Shown here: positions 27,435-36,354 of the stretch, in pieces
Layout: the number at the start of each line of letters is the position of its first letter
How positions within the stretch are numbered: position 1 is the stretch's first letter
Assembly: GCA_963788325.1 (NCBI GenBank)
Contig: CAWBGJ010000001.1
Location: 62,001 to 126,000 of the forward strand
Length of the DNA stretch: 64,000 nt
From: Prado023 sp963788325
GTDB lineage: Bacteria > Actinomycetota > Actinomycetes > S36-B12 > CAIYMF01
Direction of reading: 5' to 3'
Notes under the pieces: generated by a model
Databases searched by the model: none
Seen by the model: only the letters and a program-made list of their open reading frames with translations
What the model was told of the DNA's origin: nothing
Program-made: the position numbers and the translations under genes

Positions 27435-29129
27435 TCAGACCGGCTCGCTGTACGTCCCCCACTCGATGCGCAGCACGTCGCACATCTCCCCCAGGGTGGC
27501 CTCGGCACGTGCGGCGTCGATGAGCAGCGGAACGAGGTTCGTCTCGGTCCGCGACGCGTCGGCCAGGACGGCCAGCGCCCGGTCGACCGCCCCCTGGTCG
27601 CGGGCAGCCCGTCGCGCGCGGAGCGCCTCGACCTGGCTGGCCTCCACCTCGTGGGAGATCCGCAGCGTCTCCAGGGGTGTCTCGATGGCGTCGGTGTGCA
27701 CGTTGACCCCGACCAGCCGCTTGCGGCCATCCTCGAGGGCGAGTTGGTGGTCGAAGGCCGCGTCAGCGATCAGGCCGGTGAACCAGCCCGACTCCACGCC
27801 TGCGAGCAGGCCCGAGGTGATCGGGCCGATCGGGTGCAGCCCGTCGGGGTGCCGTGCCTGGCCGAGCTCGCGGATCTGGGCGAAGATCTCCTCGGCCTGG
27901 GCCTCGATCCGGTCGGTGAGGGCCTCGACGAACCACGACCCGCCCAACGGGTCGGCGACGTTGGCCACGCCGGTCTCCTCGGCCAGCACCTGCTGGGTAC
28001 GCAGGGCGATCTGGGCGGCCTTGTCGCTGGGCAGCGCGAGCACCTCGTCCAGGGCGTTGGTGTGCAGTGAGTTCGTACCTCCGAGGACCGCAGCCAGGGC
28101 CTCCACCGCCGTGCGCACGATGTTGTTGTCCGGCTGCGCCGCGGTCAGGCTGACCCCCGCGGTCTGGGTGTGGAAGCGCAGCCAGTGGGCACGAGCCGTC
28201 GTGGCGCCGTACTCGTCGCGCAGCCAGCGCGCCCAGATCCGCCGGGCCGCCCGGAACTTCGCGATCTCCTCGAAGAAGTCGATGTGGGCGTCGAAGAAGA
28301 ACGACAGCCCAGGGGCGAACTCCTCGATGTCCAGGCCGCGCGAGAGCCCCAGCTCGACGTACCCGAAGCCGTCGGCCAGCGTGAACGCGAGCTCCTGGGC
28401 GGCCGTGGAGCCGGCCTCGCGGATGTGGTAGCCGGAGACGCTCAACGGCTTGTACTGGGGCACGTTCGCGCCCACCCACTGCATCAGGTCACCGATCAGG
28501 CGCAGGTGCGGCTCGGGCGGGAACAGCCACTCCTTCTGGGCGGTGTACTCCTTGTAGATGTCTGTCTGCAGCGTGCCGTCCAGGCGCGAGACGTCGGCGC
28601 CCTGGCGTTCGGCGGCCACCACGTACATCGCGAAGATCGGCACCGCCGGACCGGAGATCGTCATCGAGGTTGTCACCTGTTCCAGCGGGATGCCCGCGAA
28701 CAGGACGTCCATGTCGGCCGCCGAGTCGATGGCGACCCCGCAGTGACCGACCTCGCCGCGGGCCAGCGCGTCGTCGGAGTCCCGGCCCATCAGCGTGGGC
28801 ATGTCGAACGCGACCGACAGCCCGCCACCGCCGGCCGCGAGGATGTCGCGGAACCGGCCGTTGGTCTGCTCGGCGTTGCCGAACCCGGCGAACTGCCGGA
28901 TCGTCCACAGCCGGCCCCGGTAGCCGGTTGGATGCAGGCCTCGGGTGAACGGGAACTGCCCCGGCCAGCCGATCGGTGCGTCGGGCTCGGACCCGTCCAG
29001 CGGTCCGTAGACGGGCTCGACCTGCTCACCGGACAGTGTGCTGAAATCGGCGTCACGCAACTGCCCGGACTCCAGCACCGCTGCATACTGGGCCTCCCAC
29101 TGGGATCGACCGCCCTGCTCGTTGCTCAT
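27435..29129 (-). CDS. icmA: Acyl-CoA mutase large subunit, isobutyryl-CoA mutase type
   Basis: 564 residues, the size of IcmA; there is no B12-binding domain, so a separate small subunit (icmB) must exist elsewhere. It should interconvert isobutyryl-CoA and butyryl-CoA with adenosylcobalamin. Two substrate-deciding positions support this: the residue in TIRQFAGFGNAEQTN is Phe (methylmalonyl-CoA mutase has Tyr) and that in KEYTAQKEWLFPPEP is Gln (Arg in methylmalonyl-CoA mutase). SVSGYHIREAGSTAAQE carries the conserved His. Assignment rests on these signatures and close likeness to Streptomyces IcmA; 2-hydroxyisobutyryl-CoA mutase is the main alternative. It lies apart from meaB but near enough to share it. 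Confidence 0.85.
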   Translation of the reverse strand: MSNEQGGRSQWEAQYAAVLESGQLRDADFSTLSGEQVEPVYGPLDGSEPDAPIGWPGQFPFTRGLHPTGYRGRLWTIRQFAGFGNAEQTNGRFRDILAAGGGGLSVAFDMPTLMGRDSDDALARGEVGHCGVAIDSAADMDVLFAGIPLEQVTTSMTISGPAVPIFAMYVVAAERQGADVSRLDGTLQTDIYKEYTAQKEWLFPPEPHLRLIGDLMQWVGANVPQYKPLSVSGYHIREAGSTAAQELAFTLADGFGYVELGLSRGLDIEEFAPGLSFFFDAHIDFFEEIAKFRAARRIWARWLRDEYGATTARAHWLRFHTQTAGVSLTAAQPDNNIVRTAVEALAAVLGGTNSLHTNALDEVLALPSDKAAQIALRTQQVLAEETGVANVADPLGGSWFVEALTDRIEAQAEEIFAQIRELGQARHPDGLHPIGPITSGLLAGVESGWFTGLIADAAFDHQLALEDGRKRLVGVNVHTDAIETPLETLRISHEVEASQVEALRARRAARDQGAVDRALAVLADASRTETNLVPLLIDAARAEATLGEMCDVLRIEWGTYSEPV

Positions 29130-29135
29130 GACCCC

Positions 29136-29141
29136 AACCTA
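29136..29141 (-). promoter_or_regulatory. -10 box TAGGTT, leaderless start for icmA
   Basis: TAGGTT on the minus strand ends 6 nt before ATG 29129; no ribosome site is present. Confidence 0.5.
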
Positions 29142-29177
29142 CTCGGCGGCCGCGGGCCGGTCGGTGCGCAGGAGGCC

Positions 29178-29936
29178 TCAGGCGCCGTGGTCCGCCCGTG
29201 CGCTGACCAGCGCAGCCAGGACCTCGACCATCGCAGCCGGCTCGGCCACCCGGAACGCAGCCACCGTGTCACCATGCCCCACCTTGATGCCCACATCGCC
29301 GGGGCGCAGGGCGGCCAGCGCGGTCTCGTCGGTGACGTCGTCGCCGGCGAAGAGCACCCGTCGCCCCGGTTCGGCCTCGATCAGGGCTCGCAGGGCCGCG
29401 CCCTTGTCCAAGGGCCGGACGGAGACCTCGACGACCGACTTGCCCGCGATCGTGTGGACGTCGGGGTTCTCCTGCGCCACCCTGCCCATCGCAGCCTGCG
29501 CCGCCTGCAGATCCGCCGCCGGGCAACCTCGGACATGGACGGCCAACCCGGCCGGCTTGTGCTCCACCCGGACGCACCCGATCCCGTCCACGGCACCGGC
29601 GACCGCCGCGCGCAGCCGGGCCAGCAGCTCCATCTCATGGCTGTCGAGGGCCAGCGACTCGCCGTGCTCCTGCCCGTGCGAGCCGATCAGCACGGCGAGG
29701 TCCGCGGCGCCGCTGACCTCCGCGAGGTCGTGCCGGGCCCGACCCGAGATCAGGACCACATCGGTGTCGCTCGCGTCACCGAGACCGCGCAACCCGTCGA
29801 GCGCGCCGGGCACCGGTCGTGCGGCCGACGGGGTGGCCACGAGCTCGGACAGGGTGCCGTCGAAGTCCAGGGCGACCAGCAGCCGGTCCGCGGTCGCGAG
29901 GTCCGCGAGGGCCTGCGCCAGCTCAGGCGACATCAT
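29178..29936 (-). CDS. otsB: Trehalose-6-phosphate phosphatase
   Basis: 252 residues from ATG 29936, preceded by GGAGG at 6 bases; the next codon is also ATG. HAD motif I is LLVALDFDGTLSELV (about 21-35), motif II VLISGRAR, and the trehalose-phosphatase marks IGSHGQE, VEHKPAGLAVHVRGC and the acidic motif VLFAGDDVTDETALAAL follow. It releases trehalose from trehalose-6-phosphate made by OtsA. Its start lies inside the end of otsA (14-base overlap), so the two are translated together in a fixed ratio. Confidence 0.95.
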   Translation of the reverse strand: MMSPELAQALADLATADRLLVALDFDGTLSELVATPSAARPVPGALDGLRGLGDASDTDVVLISGRARHDLAEVSGAADLAVLIGSHGQEHGESLALDSHEMELLARLRAAVAGAVDGIGCVRVEHKPAGLAVHVRGCPAADLQAAQAAMGRVAQENPDVHTIAGKSVVEVSVRPLDKGAALRALIEAEPGRRVLFAGDDVTDETALAALRPGDVGIKVGHGDTVAAFRVAEPAAMVEVLAALVSARADHGA

Positions 29937-31380
29937 CGTCGACCTCCGCCAGGCTGGCCAGGAACTCCCCGGCCCATGCGATGACATCCTCGGAGACCAC
30001 CCCTGCGCGCAGGGTGGCCATCCGCGCAGCGGCCGCCGGAGCAGGCTCGTGCAGCGCGGCCATGATGCTGCGCTTCATCCCCGCGATGTCGTACGGGTTG
30101 ACCAGCCACGCCTGGCTCATCTGTTCAGCGGCCCCGGTGAACTCCGAGAGCACCAACGACCCGCTGTCCTCGACACGGGAGGCGACGTACTCCTTGGCCA
30201 CCAGGTTCATCCCGTCGGCCAGCGGGGTGACCAGCATGACATCGGCGGCCAGGTACATCGCGACCAGTTCCTCGACGGGCATCGGCTGGTGCATGTAGTG
30301 GATCGGGTTGGTGCCGACCTTGCCCAGCGATCCGTTGGCGCGGCTGACGAGCAGCTCCACGTCGTCGCGGATCTTCTGGTACTCCTCTACCTTGGCCCGG
30401 GTCGGTGGCGCCACCTGGATGAAGGCGACGCGCTCCGGGTCCAGGTCGCCGTCGAGCAGCAGCTCGGTCACCGCCTGGATCCGGACGTCGATGCCCTTGG
30501 TGTAGTCCAACCGGTCGACGCCCAGGAGCAGCACGTCGGGATCGCCCACGTCGGCACGGATCTGACGCGCCCGGGCGCGGATCTCGGGCAGCGCGGCCCG
30601 CTCGGAGTAGTCCGTGGCCCGGATCCCGATCGGGAACGCGCGGACTGTGACCGCCCGGTGGCCGTCCGGCTCGGCGACCACGACACCGGTCTCGGTCTGC
30701 TCAGCGCCGGCGAACCGCTCGGCGATCCGCTGGAAGTTGCCGACCGCCTGCTGGCTCTGGAAGCCGATGACATCGGCGCCCAGCAGCCCCTCGACGATCT
30801 GCGTGCGCCAGGGCAGCTGGCTGAAGATCTCCGCCGGCGGGAACGGGATGTGCAGGAAGAACCCGATGTGCAGGTCTGGGCGCAGGGCACGCAGCATCGC
30901 AGGGACCAGTTGGAGCTGGTAGTCGTGGACCCACACGCGCGAGCCGACGTCGGCGACCTCGGCGACCTCGCGGGCGAACCGCTCGTTGACCGCCCGGTGG
31001 GCCTCGAACTGGCTGCGGTGGTAGACCGGGCTGACGATGCCACCGTGGTAGTTGGGCCACAGCGCGCCGTTCGAGAAGCCGTCGTAGTGCGCGGCCACCT
31101 CGGCATGGGTCAACGGCACCCCCCGCAGCGTGACCTCCCCGGTCTTGGCAGGCACGTCCGGCGGGGTGGATCCGTCCTCCGGGTCGCTGAACTGGCCGCT
31201 CCACCCCACCCAGAGGGCGGTGCGATCACGCAGGACCGCTTCCATCGCCGACACGAGCCCACCCGGAGCACGTCGCCAGCCCTCAGCCCGGTCGTACTCG
31301 ACGGGCAGGCGATTGGCCACGATCACCAGGTCCCCGGACCCCCGCGCCTGCTTGCGCCGCCACCTGGATTCGCTCTTCAT
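29923..31380 (-). CDS. otsA: Trehalose-6-phosphate synthase
   Basis: 485 residues, GT20 family. Joins UDP- or GDP-/ADP-glucose to glucose-6-phosphate. NRLPVEYDRAEGWRRAPGGLVSAME (about 23-47) holds the donor-binding loop; VWVHDYQLQLVPAMLRALRPDLHIGFFLHIPFP, LLGVDRLDYTKGIDVRIQA and EFTGAAEQMSQAWLVNPYD are family marks. ATG 31380 follows a basic N-terminal stretch and has only a weak ribosome site. It lies 87 bases behind treS on the same strand, so it could be read from the treS promoter or its own. Confidence 0.95.
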   Translation of the reverse strand: MKSESRWRRKQARGSGDLVIVANRLPVEYDRAEGWRRAPGGLVSAMEAVLRDRTALWVGWSGQFSDPEDGSTPPDVPAKTGEVTLRGVPLTHAEVAAHYDGFSNGALWPNYHGGIVSPVYHRSQFEAHRAVNERFAREVAEVADVGSRVWVHDYQLQLVPAMLRALRPDLHIGFFLHIPFPPAEIFSQLPWRTQIVEGLLGADVIGFQSQQAVGNFQRIAERFAGAEQTETGVVVAEPDGHRAVTVRAFPIGIRATDYSERAALPEIRARARQIRADVGDPDVLLLGVDRLDYTKGIDVRIQAVTELLLDGDLDPERVAFIQVAPPTRAKVEEYQKIRDDVELLVSRANGSLGKVGTNPIHYMHQPMPVEELVAMYLAADVMLVTPLADGMNLVAKEYVASRVEDSGSLVLSEFTGAAEQMSQAWLVNPYDIAGMKRSIMAALHEPAPAAAARMATLRAGVVSEDVIAWAGEFLASLAEVDDDVA

Positions 31381-31467
31381 CTCGTCATCCCATCGTCAGG
31401 TTCCCAGCATCCGCCCCCGCGGCAGTCACCTGCCACCGGGCCCCTCCCCTACGCGCTCCCCCGCCTG

Positions 31468-33141
31468 CTAGTCGTCGGTGATCTCGAAGGTGAGGAAGCC
31501 GTAGGGGGGAAGCGTCAGCAGGTAGGGCAGCTCGCCGATCCGCGGGAACTCCACCCCGCCGAGCAGCTCGATCGGGCGCTGGCCGGCGTGCATGCCCAGG
31601 TCGAGCTCGACGGGCTGGGCATGGGCGGAGAAGTTCGCCACGCACAGGATCAGCCGCTCCCGGCCCGAAGTGGGCGTGCGCAGGTAGGCCATCACCGCGC
31701 CGTTGGAGACAGTGAGCAGGTGCAGGCCGCCGAGGCCGAGCACCGGGTGCTCCCGGCGCAGGGCGATCATCGCGCGCATCCACTGCAGGAAGGACGCGGA
31801 GTTGCGCCGGCTGGCCTCGACGTTGACCGACCCGAAGCCGTACACGGGATCCATCGAGGGCGGCAGGTACACCGAGGCGAAGTCGGCCTTGGAGAAGCCA
31901 CCGTTGCGGTCCGGGGTCCACTGCATCGGGGTCCGCACCCCGTCACGGTCACCGAGGTTGACGTTGTCGCCCATCCCGATCTCGTCGCCGTAGTACAGGA
32001 TCGGTGTGCCTGGCAGCGTGAACAGCAGCGAGTGCAGGAGTTCGGCCTGCCGGCGATCGCCCTCGACCAGGGGGAACAGCCGGCGGCTGATCCCCACGTT
32101 GCGCCGCATCCGCGGGTCGGCGGCGTACTGCTGGTACATGTAGTCGCGCTCCTCGTCGGTGACCATCTCCAAGGTCAGCTCGTCGTGGTTGCGCAGGAAG
32201 ATCGCCCACTGGCATCCCTCGGGGATGTCCGGGATCGAGGACAGGATGTTGTTGACCGGGGACGCATCGCCCCGGCGCAGCGCCATGAACATGCGCGGCA
32301 TCAGCGGGAAGTGGAAGCACATGTGGCACTCGTCGCCGTCGCCGAAGTACTCCACCACGTCCTGGGGCCATTGGTTGGCCTCGGCCAGCAGCACCGTGCC
32401 CGGGTAGCGCTCGTCGACGTGGGCGCGCACCCGCTTGAGGAACTCGTGGGTCTGGGGCAGGTTCTCGCCGTCGGTGCCGTCGGCCTCGAACAGGTAGGGC
32501 ACAGCGTCGAGGCGGAACCCGTCCAGGCCCAGGGCCAGCCAGTGGTCGCAGACGTCGAGCATCGCCTGCTGGACCTCGGGGTTGTTGTAGTTGAGGTCGG
32601 GCTGATGGCTGTAGAAGCGGTGCCAGTAGAACTGGCCGCGCACGTTGTCCCAGGCCCAGTTGCTGGTCTCGGAGTCCACGAAGATGATCCGGGCCTCGGA
32701 CCAGCGGCTGTCGTCGTCACCCCAGACGTACCAGTCGGCCTTCGGGTTGTCCCGGCTGGAGCGGGACTCCTGGAACCACGCATGCTGGTCGGAGGTGTGG
32801 TTCATGACCAGGTCCGCGACCACCCGGATGCCGCGCTGGTGGGCCTCCTCGATGAGGTTGGCCGCGTCGTTCATCGTGCCGTAGTCGGGATGCACGGACA
32901 GGAAGTCGGCGATGTCGTAGCCACCATCGCGCAGCGGTGAGTCATAGAACGGCAGCAGCCAGAGGCAGTCGACGCCCAGCCACTGAAGGTAGTCCAGCTT
33001 CGCGGTGAGTCCGCGCAGGTCCCCATTGCCATCGGCCGTGGCGTCGAAGAACCCCCGGACGAACACCTCGTACACCACAGCACTTCGGTACCAATGGGGT
33101 CCGGATTCACCGACGGGCAGCGGCATGAGGGAGGCGGTCAC
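31468..33141 (-). CDS. treS: Trehalose synthase (maltose glucosylmutase)
   Basis: 557 residues, a GH13_16 enzyme that interconverts maltose and trehalose. WYRSAVVYEVFVRGFFDATADGNGD is the N-terminal signature; the nucleophile is in DGFRLDAVPYLFEADGT, the acid in LLAEANQWP and the stabiliser in FLRNHDELTLEMV. GDECHMCFHFPLMPRMFMAL is TreS-specific. It ends at about the domain C; there is no fused maltokinase. GTG 33139-33141 with a -10 box at 7 nt is the start. Unlike many actinobacteria, no pep2 gene follows; otsA and otsB do. Confidence 0.96.
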   Translation of the reverse strand: MTASLMPLPVGESGPHWYRSAVVYEVFVRGFFDATADGNGDLRGLTAKLDYLQWLGVDCLWLLPFYDSPLRDGGYDIADFLSVHPDYGTMNDAANLIEEAHQRGIRVVADLVMNHTSDQHAWFQESRSSRDNPKADWYVWGDDDSRWSEARIIFVDSETSNWAWDNVRGQFYWHRFYSHQPDLNYNNPEVQQAMLDVCDHWLALGLDGFRLDAVPYLFEADGTDGENLPQTHEFLKRVRAHVDERYPGTVLLAEANQWPQDVVEYFGDGDECHMCFHFPLMPRMFMALRRGDASPVNNILSSIPDIPEGCQWAIFLRNHDELTLEMVTDEERDYMYQQYAADPRMRRNVGISRRLFPLVEGDRRQAELLHSLLFTLPGTPILYYGDEIGMGDNVNLGDRDGVRTPMQWTPDRNGGFSKADFASVYLPPSMDPVYGFGSVNVEASRRNSASFLQWMRAMIALRREHPVLGLGGLHLLTVSNGAVMAYLRTPTSGRERLILCVANFSAHAQPVELDLGMHAGQRPIELLGGVEFPRIGELPYLLTLPPYGFLTFEITDD

Positions 33142-33148
33142 AGTCGCC

Positions 33149-33154
33149 AGCGTA
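33149..33154 (-). promoter_or_regulatory. -10 box TACGCT, leaderless start for treS
   Basis: TACGCT on the minus strand ends 7 nt before the GTG at 33141. Confidence 0.5.
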
Positions 33155-33186
33155 GGGGCTGGGTCGTGTCGGGGTCGACCGAGGAG

Positions 33187-33221
33187 CCGGCCTGAGCAGA
33201 CCGTTCAGGCGGTCAGGCCGG
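33187..33221 (-). terminator. Hairpin overlapping the end of meaB
   Basis: CCGGCCTGA (33187-33195) pairs with TCAGGCCGG (33213-33221), nine base pairs; the right arm is inside the last meaB codons and the left arm follows the stop. Confidence 0.4.
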
Positions 33222-34173
33222 TCACGATCCGGTCTGCGGCGGTGAACGCGTCCGTGCTCCCGGCAGCGACATCTGCCGCGAGTTGATCGATGCCCGAGCC
33301 GGAGCCGATATCGGCGAACCTCGCCTGCAGCGCAGCCAGCGCAATGCCCTGGATCTCGGCCCGCGCCCGGCGCTGGCGCCGGCGCGCGCCCTCGCCGGAG
33401 AGGGCCAACCAGTCGCGGTGCTCATCGAGGGCCGCGACCAGCTCGGCCAGGCCCTCACCACGGGTCGCGATGACCTTGAGGACTGGTGGGCGCCAGGCAC
33501 CCGAGGCCGCCGAAGGACCGAGGGAGATCATGTGGCGCAGCTCGCGCACGGTCATGTTCACCCCGTCGCGATCGGCCTTGTTGACCACGAACACGTCGCC
33601 CACCTCGAGGATGCCGGCCTTGGCAGCCTGGATCCCGTCGCCCATCCCGGGTGCCAGCAGGACGATGGTGGTGTCTGCCTCGCCGGCCACCTCCACCTCC
33701 GACTGCCCGACGCCCACCGTCTCGACGAGCACCGGGTCGCAGCCGGACGCCTCGAGCACCCGGATCGCCTGGGGGGTCGCCGAGGCGAGCCCACCGAGGT
33801 GCCCGCGGGAGGCCATCGAGCGGATGAACACCTCCGGGTCGGTCGCATGCTCCTGCATCCGGATGCGGTCACCGAGCAGGGCCCCGCCCGAAAACGGCGA
33901 CGAGGGGTCGACGGCCAACACGCCCACCCGTCGGCCGGCCGCTCGGAAGCTGCTCACCAGCGCGGAGGTGGTCGTCGACTTGCCCACCCCGGGCGCCCCG
34001 GTCAGGCCGATGACGTGGGCCCGCCCGGAGTCGGGGGCCAGCCTCGCCATGAGGTCGCGCAGTTGCGGGGCACCGTCCTCGACGAGCGTGATGAGCCGTC
34101 CGACCGAGCGCGGCTCCCCCGCCCGCGCCCGATCGACCCAGTCGGCCAGATCCACTGTACGCGCCACGCGCAC
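33205..34173 (-). CDS. meaB: Acyl-CoA mutase G-protein chaperone MeaB
   Basis: 322 residues. Walker A is GLTGAPGVGKSTTTS (about 54-68); AVDPSSPFSGGALLGDRIRM and VVNKADRDG complete the G3E GTPase fold of MeaB/ArgK. It protects and reloads B12-dependent acyl-CoA mutases. The GTG start has GAGGAG five bases before it. It follows the thiolase gene by about 50 bases on the same strand. Clients in this window are Ecm (42902-44887) and IcmA (27435-29129), both far from it, and perhaps a methylmalonyl-CoA mutase outside the window. Confidence 0.94.
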   Translation of the reverse strand: MRVARTVDLADWVDRARAGEPRSVGRLITLVEDGAPQLRDLMARLAPDSGRAHVIGLTGAPGVGKSTTTSALVSSFRAAGRRVGVLAVDPSSPFSGGALLGDRIRMQEHATDPEVFIRSMASRGHLGGLASATPQAIRVLEASGCDPVLVETVGVGQSEVEVAGEADTTIVLLAPGMGDGIQAAKAGILEVGDVFVVNKADRDGVNMTVRELRHMISLGPSAASGAWRPPVLKVIATRGEGLAELVAALDEHRDWLALSGEGARRRQRRARAEIQGIALAALQARFADIGSGSGIDQLAADVAAGSTDAFTAADRIVTGLTA

Positions 34174-34221
34174 TCCTCGATGATGTCGTGCTGCGCCGGG
34201 CCGGACCCGGCAGCGCGCTCC

Positions 34222-35409
34222 TCAGGCTGTCGGCACGCGCAGGATCAGCGCACTGCCCTGGCCGCCACCGCCACACAGGGCAGCCGCGCCCACCCCGCCA
34301 CCACGACGCTTGAGCTCCAGGGCCAGGTGCAGGGCGATCCGGGCCCCGGACATGCCCACTGGGTGGCCCATTGCGATTGCGCCACCGTTGACGTTGACCT
34401 TCTCCGGATCGACCCCCAGCTTCTTGGTCGAGACCAGGCCCACTGCGGCGAACGCCTCGTTGAGCTCGAGCAGGTCCAGGTCTGTGGGCGCCAGGCCCTC
34501 GCGCTCGCATGCCTTGAGCACCGCGTTGGCCGGCTGCTCCTGCAGGGAGGCGTCCGGTCCGGCGACGGAGCCGTGCGCACCCACCTCAGCCAGCCACTCG
34601 AGGCCAAGCTCCTCGGCCTTGACCTTGCTCATCACGACCACTGCCGCCGCGCCGTCGGAGATCTGTGACGCCGAGCCGGCGGTGATGGTGCCATCTTTGG
34701 TGAACGCCGGACGCAGCCGGCCCAGCGACTCTGCGGTGGTGTCGGCACGCACGCCCTCGTCGTGTCGGAACTCGATGGGGTCACCCTTGCGCTGCGGGAT
34801 GGCCACCGGGACGATCTCCTCGTCGAACAGCCCGTCCTTGGCCGCGCGGGCCGCCAACTCATGGGACCGCGCCGAGAAGGCGTCCTGCTCGGCACGGGTC
34901 AGGTCGTAGCGCGCGTTGTAGGTCTCGGTGGACTGGCCCATCGCCATCTGGTCGATCGCGCAGAACAGCGCGTCGTGGGCCATCGAGTCCTTCATCGTCC
35001 AGTCGCCGTACTTCACGCCCTCGCGGCTGCCCACCAGCAGGTGGGGTGCGTTGGTCATCGACTCCATGCCACCGGCCACGACGATGTCGTACTCTCCGGC
35101 GCGGATCAGGTGATCGGCCAGGGCGATCGCGTCGATGCCCGACAAGCACACCTTGTTGACGGTCAGGGAGGGAACGCTCAGCGGGATGCCGGCCGCGATC
35201 GCGGCCTGGCGGGTGCTCATCTGGCCGGCACCTGCCTGGATGACGTGGCCCATGATCACGTACTCGACCTGGTCGGGGGCCACCCCGGCCTTGTCCAGGG
35301 CTCCCTTGATCGCGATGCCGCCGAGCTGGGCGGCGGAGAAGCCCTTGAGGGAGCCCAGCAGCCGCCCCATCGGGGTGCGGGCGCCGGCGACGATGACTGA
35401 TGCGGGCAT
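34222..35409 (-). CDS. atoB: Acetyl-CoA C-acetyltransferase (biosynthetic-type thiolase)
   Basis: 395 residues from ATG 35409, preceded by AGAGGAAC. The nucleophilic Cys is in TVNKVCLSGIDAI (about 88), NEAFAAVGL and GGAIAMGHPVGMSGAR give the His, and AALCGGGGQGSALIL gives the second Cys. It joins two acetyl-CoA to acetoacetyl-CoA or reverses this. Linkage with meaB, epimerase and ccr points to the entry step of the ethylmalonyl-CoA route. M. tuberculosis FadA4 (Rv1323) has the same neighbourhood, next to the co-chaperone and epimerase genes. Confidence 0.94.
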   Translation of the reverse strand: MPASVIVAGARTPMGRLLGSLKGFSAAQLGGIAIKGALDKAGVAPDQVEYVIMGHVIQAGAGQMSTRQAAIAAGIPLSVPSLTVNKVCLSGIDAIALADHLIRAGEYDIVVAGGMESMTNAPHLLVGSREGVKYGDWTMKDSMAHDALFCAIDQMAMGQSTETYNARYDLTRAEQDAFSARSHELAARAAKDGLFDEEIVPVAIPQRKGDPIEFRHDEGVRADTTAESLGRLRPAFTKDGTITAGSASQISDGAAAVVVMSKVKAEELGLEWLAEVGAHGSVAGPDASLQEQPANAVLKACEREGLAPTDLDLLELNEAFAAVGLVSTKKLGVDPEKVNVNGGAIAMGHPVGMSGARIALHLALELKRRGGGVGAAALCGGGGQGSALILRVPTA

Positions 35410-35692
35410 GGTGTTCCTCTTTCGGTCAAGGGTGAGCGGGACTGCTGAAGCCCACGATAGCCACGCCGTGTGACACGCGGAACACCGCCCGCCCGGCCCG
35501 GTCGGGCCGACTGGTCGATCGCGGCAGCCGCCGCCCACACGAGCGCCACCCCGCCCGCCCCACTCCACTGCGCAGGCGGCCGACACGTGCGTCCCGGGCG
35601 CGGCGTAGGCTGCAACGACCATGCGACGGCCGGTGTGGCCCGTTGCGGACCCTGCGTGCCGGGCGGCTGTCCCGGCGAGGAAGGTGGCCCCG
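35410..35692. other. Divergent promoter region between thiolase and epimerase genes
   Basis: 283 bases without a supported gene. TATCGT at about 35456-35461 on the minus strand suits a thiolase -10, and TAGGCT at 35606-35611 on the plus strand suits an epimerase promoter. Frames crossing it are Arg/Pro/Ala-rich and look non-coding. Confidence 0.45.
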
Positions 35693-36175
35693 ATGGACGC
35701 CCAGAATCCCCCTGCCGACCCGGCCGCGATCGCCGCACTCGGCCCACTCGTGGAGCGCATCGACCATGTGGGCCTGGCGGTGGCCGACCTCGATGCCTCC
35801 CTGGCGTTCTACGCCCGAGCGTTCGGCCTGCACTCGGTGCACGAGGAGGTCAACGAGGAGCAGGGGGTACGCGAGGCGATGGTCGACATCGCCGGCTCGG
35901 GGTCGTTCCTGCAGCTGCTCGCGCCGCTGCGCCCCGACTCCCCCATCGGCAAGTTCCTGGCCCGCAACGGTGAAGGGCTGCAGCAGCTGGCGTTCCGGGT
36001 GGCCGACATCGACGCTGCGTCGGATCGGCTGCGCGCCGCCGGCGTGCGGCTGCTCTACGACGTCGCGAAGAACGGCACCGCGGGCTCGCGGGTCAACTTC
36101 GTGCACCCCAAGGACTGCGGTGGGGTACTTGTCGAGCTCGTCGAGCCGGCCGCCGGCGGTGCGGCCGCCCACTGA
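35693..36175 (+). CDS. mce: Methylmalonyl-CoA/ethylmalonyl-CoA epimerase
   Basis: 160 residues from ATG 35693, preceded by GAGGAAGG; an ATG at 35621 is nearer the -10 box but its added residues do not match the family. Vicinal-oxygen-chelate fold: RIDHVGLAVADLDASLAFY supplies the first metal His, LLAPLRPDSPIGKFLARNGEGLQQLAFRV the second ligand area, and GVLVELVEP the Glu. It flips the configuration at C2 of methylmalonyl-CoA; in the Ccr pathway the same enzyme also serves ethylmalonyl-CoA. It is followed by ccr on the same strand after 179 bases. Confidence 0.93.
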   Translation: MDAQNPPADPAAIAALGPLVERIDHVGLAVADLDASLAFYARAFGLHSVHEEVNEEQGVREAMVDIAGSGSFLQLLAPLRPDSPIGKFLARNGEGLQQLAFRVADIDAASDRLRAAGVRLLYDVAKNGTAGSRVNFVHPKDCGGVLVELVEPAAGGAAAH

Positions 36176-36304
36176 GCCTGTCCAGCGAGGATCGGGCGGG
36201 AGCCGCAACCGCCCGGAACGCCAGCCACATGGGCGCTCCGAGCTGATCCTGCGCGGTCTGGACCATGGGCCCACCCCCGTCGAGCAAGCCCAGTTACCCG
36301 CCGG

Positions 36305-36310
36305 TAGCCT
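36305..36310 (+). promoter_or_regulatory. -10 box TAGCCT upstream of ccr
   Basis: TAGCCT lies 44 bases before the GTG of ccr, which also has AGGAGG at 36343-36348, so this transcript has a leader with a ribosome site. TACC and GGTA half-sites flank CGCC just upstream. Confidence 0.4.
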
Positions 36311-36354
36311 GATTGACGAACCAGGCGGTTCACACACGTCCCAGGAGGTCCCCC

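Noticed and set aside
27435..29129. Methylmalonyl-CoA mutase large subunit
   Set aside because: The substrate-binding Tyr and Arg are Phe and Gln, and there is no B12 domain; the isobutyryl-CoA type fits better.
29038..32940. 1300-residue open frame on the plus strand opposite icmA-otsB-otsA-treS
   Set aside because: It crosses four well-supported genes in the antisense direction and has no recognisable domain.
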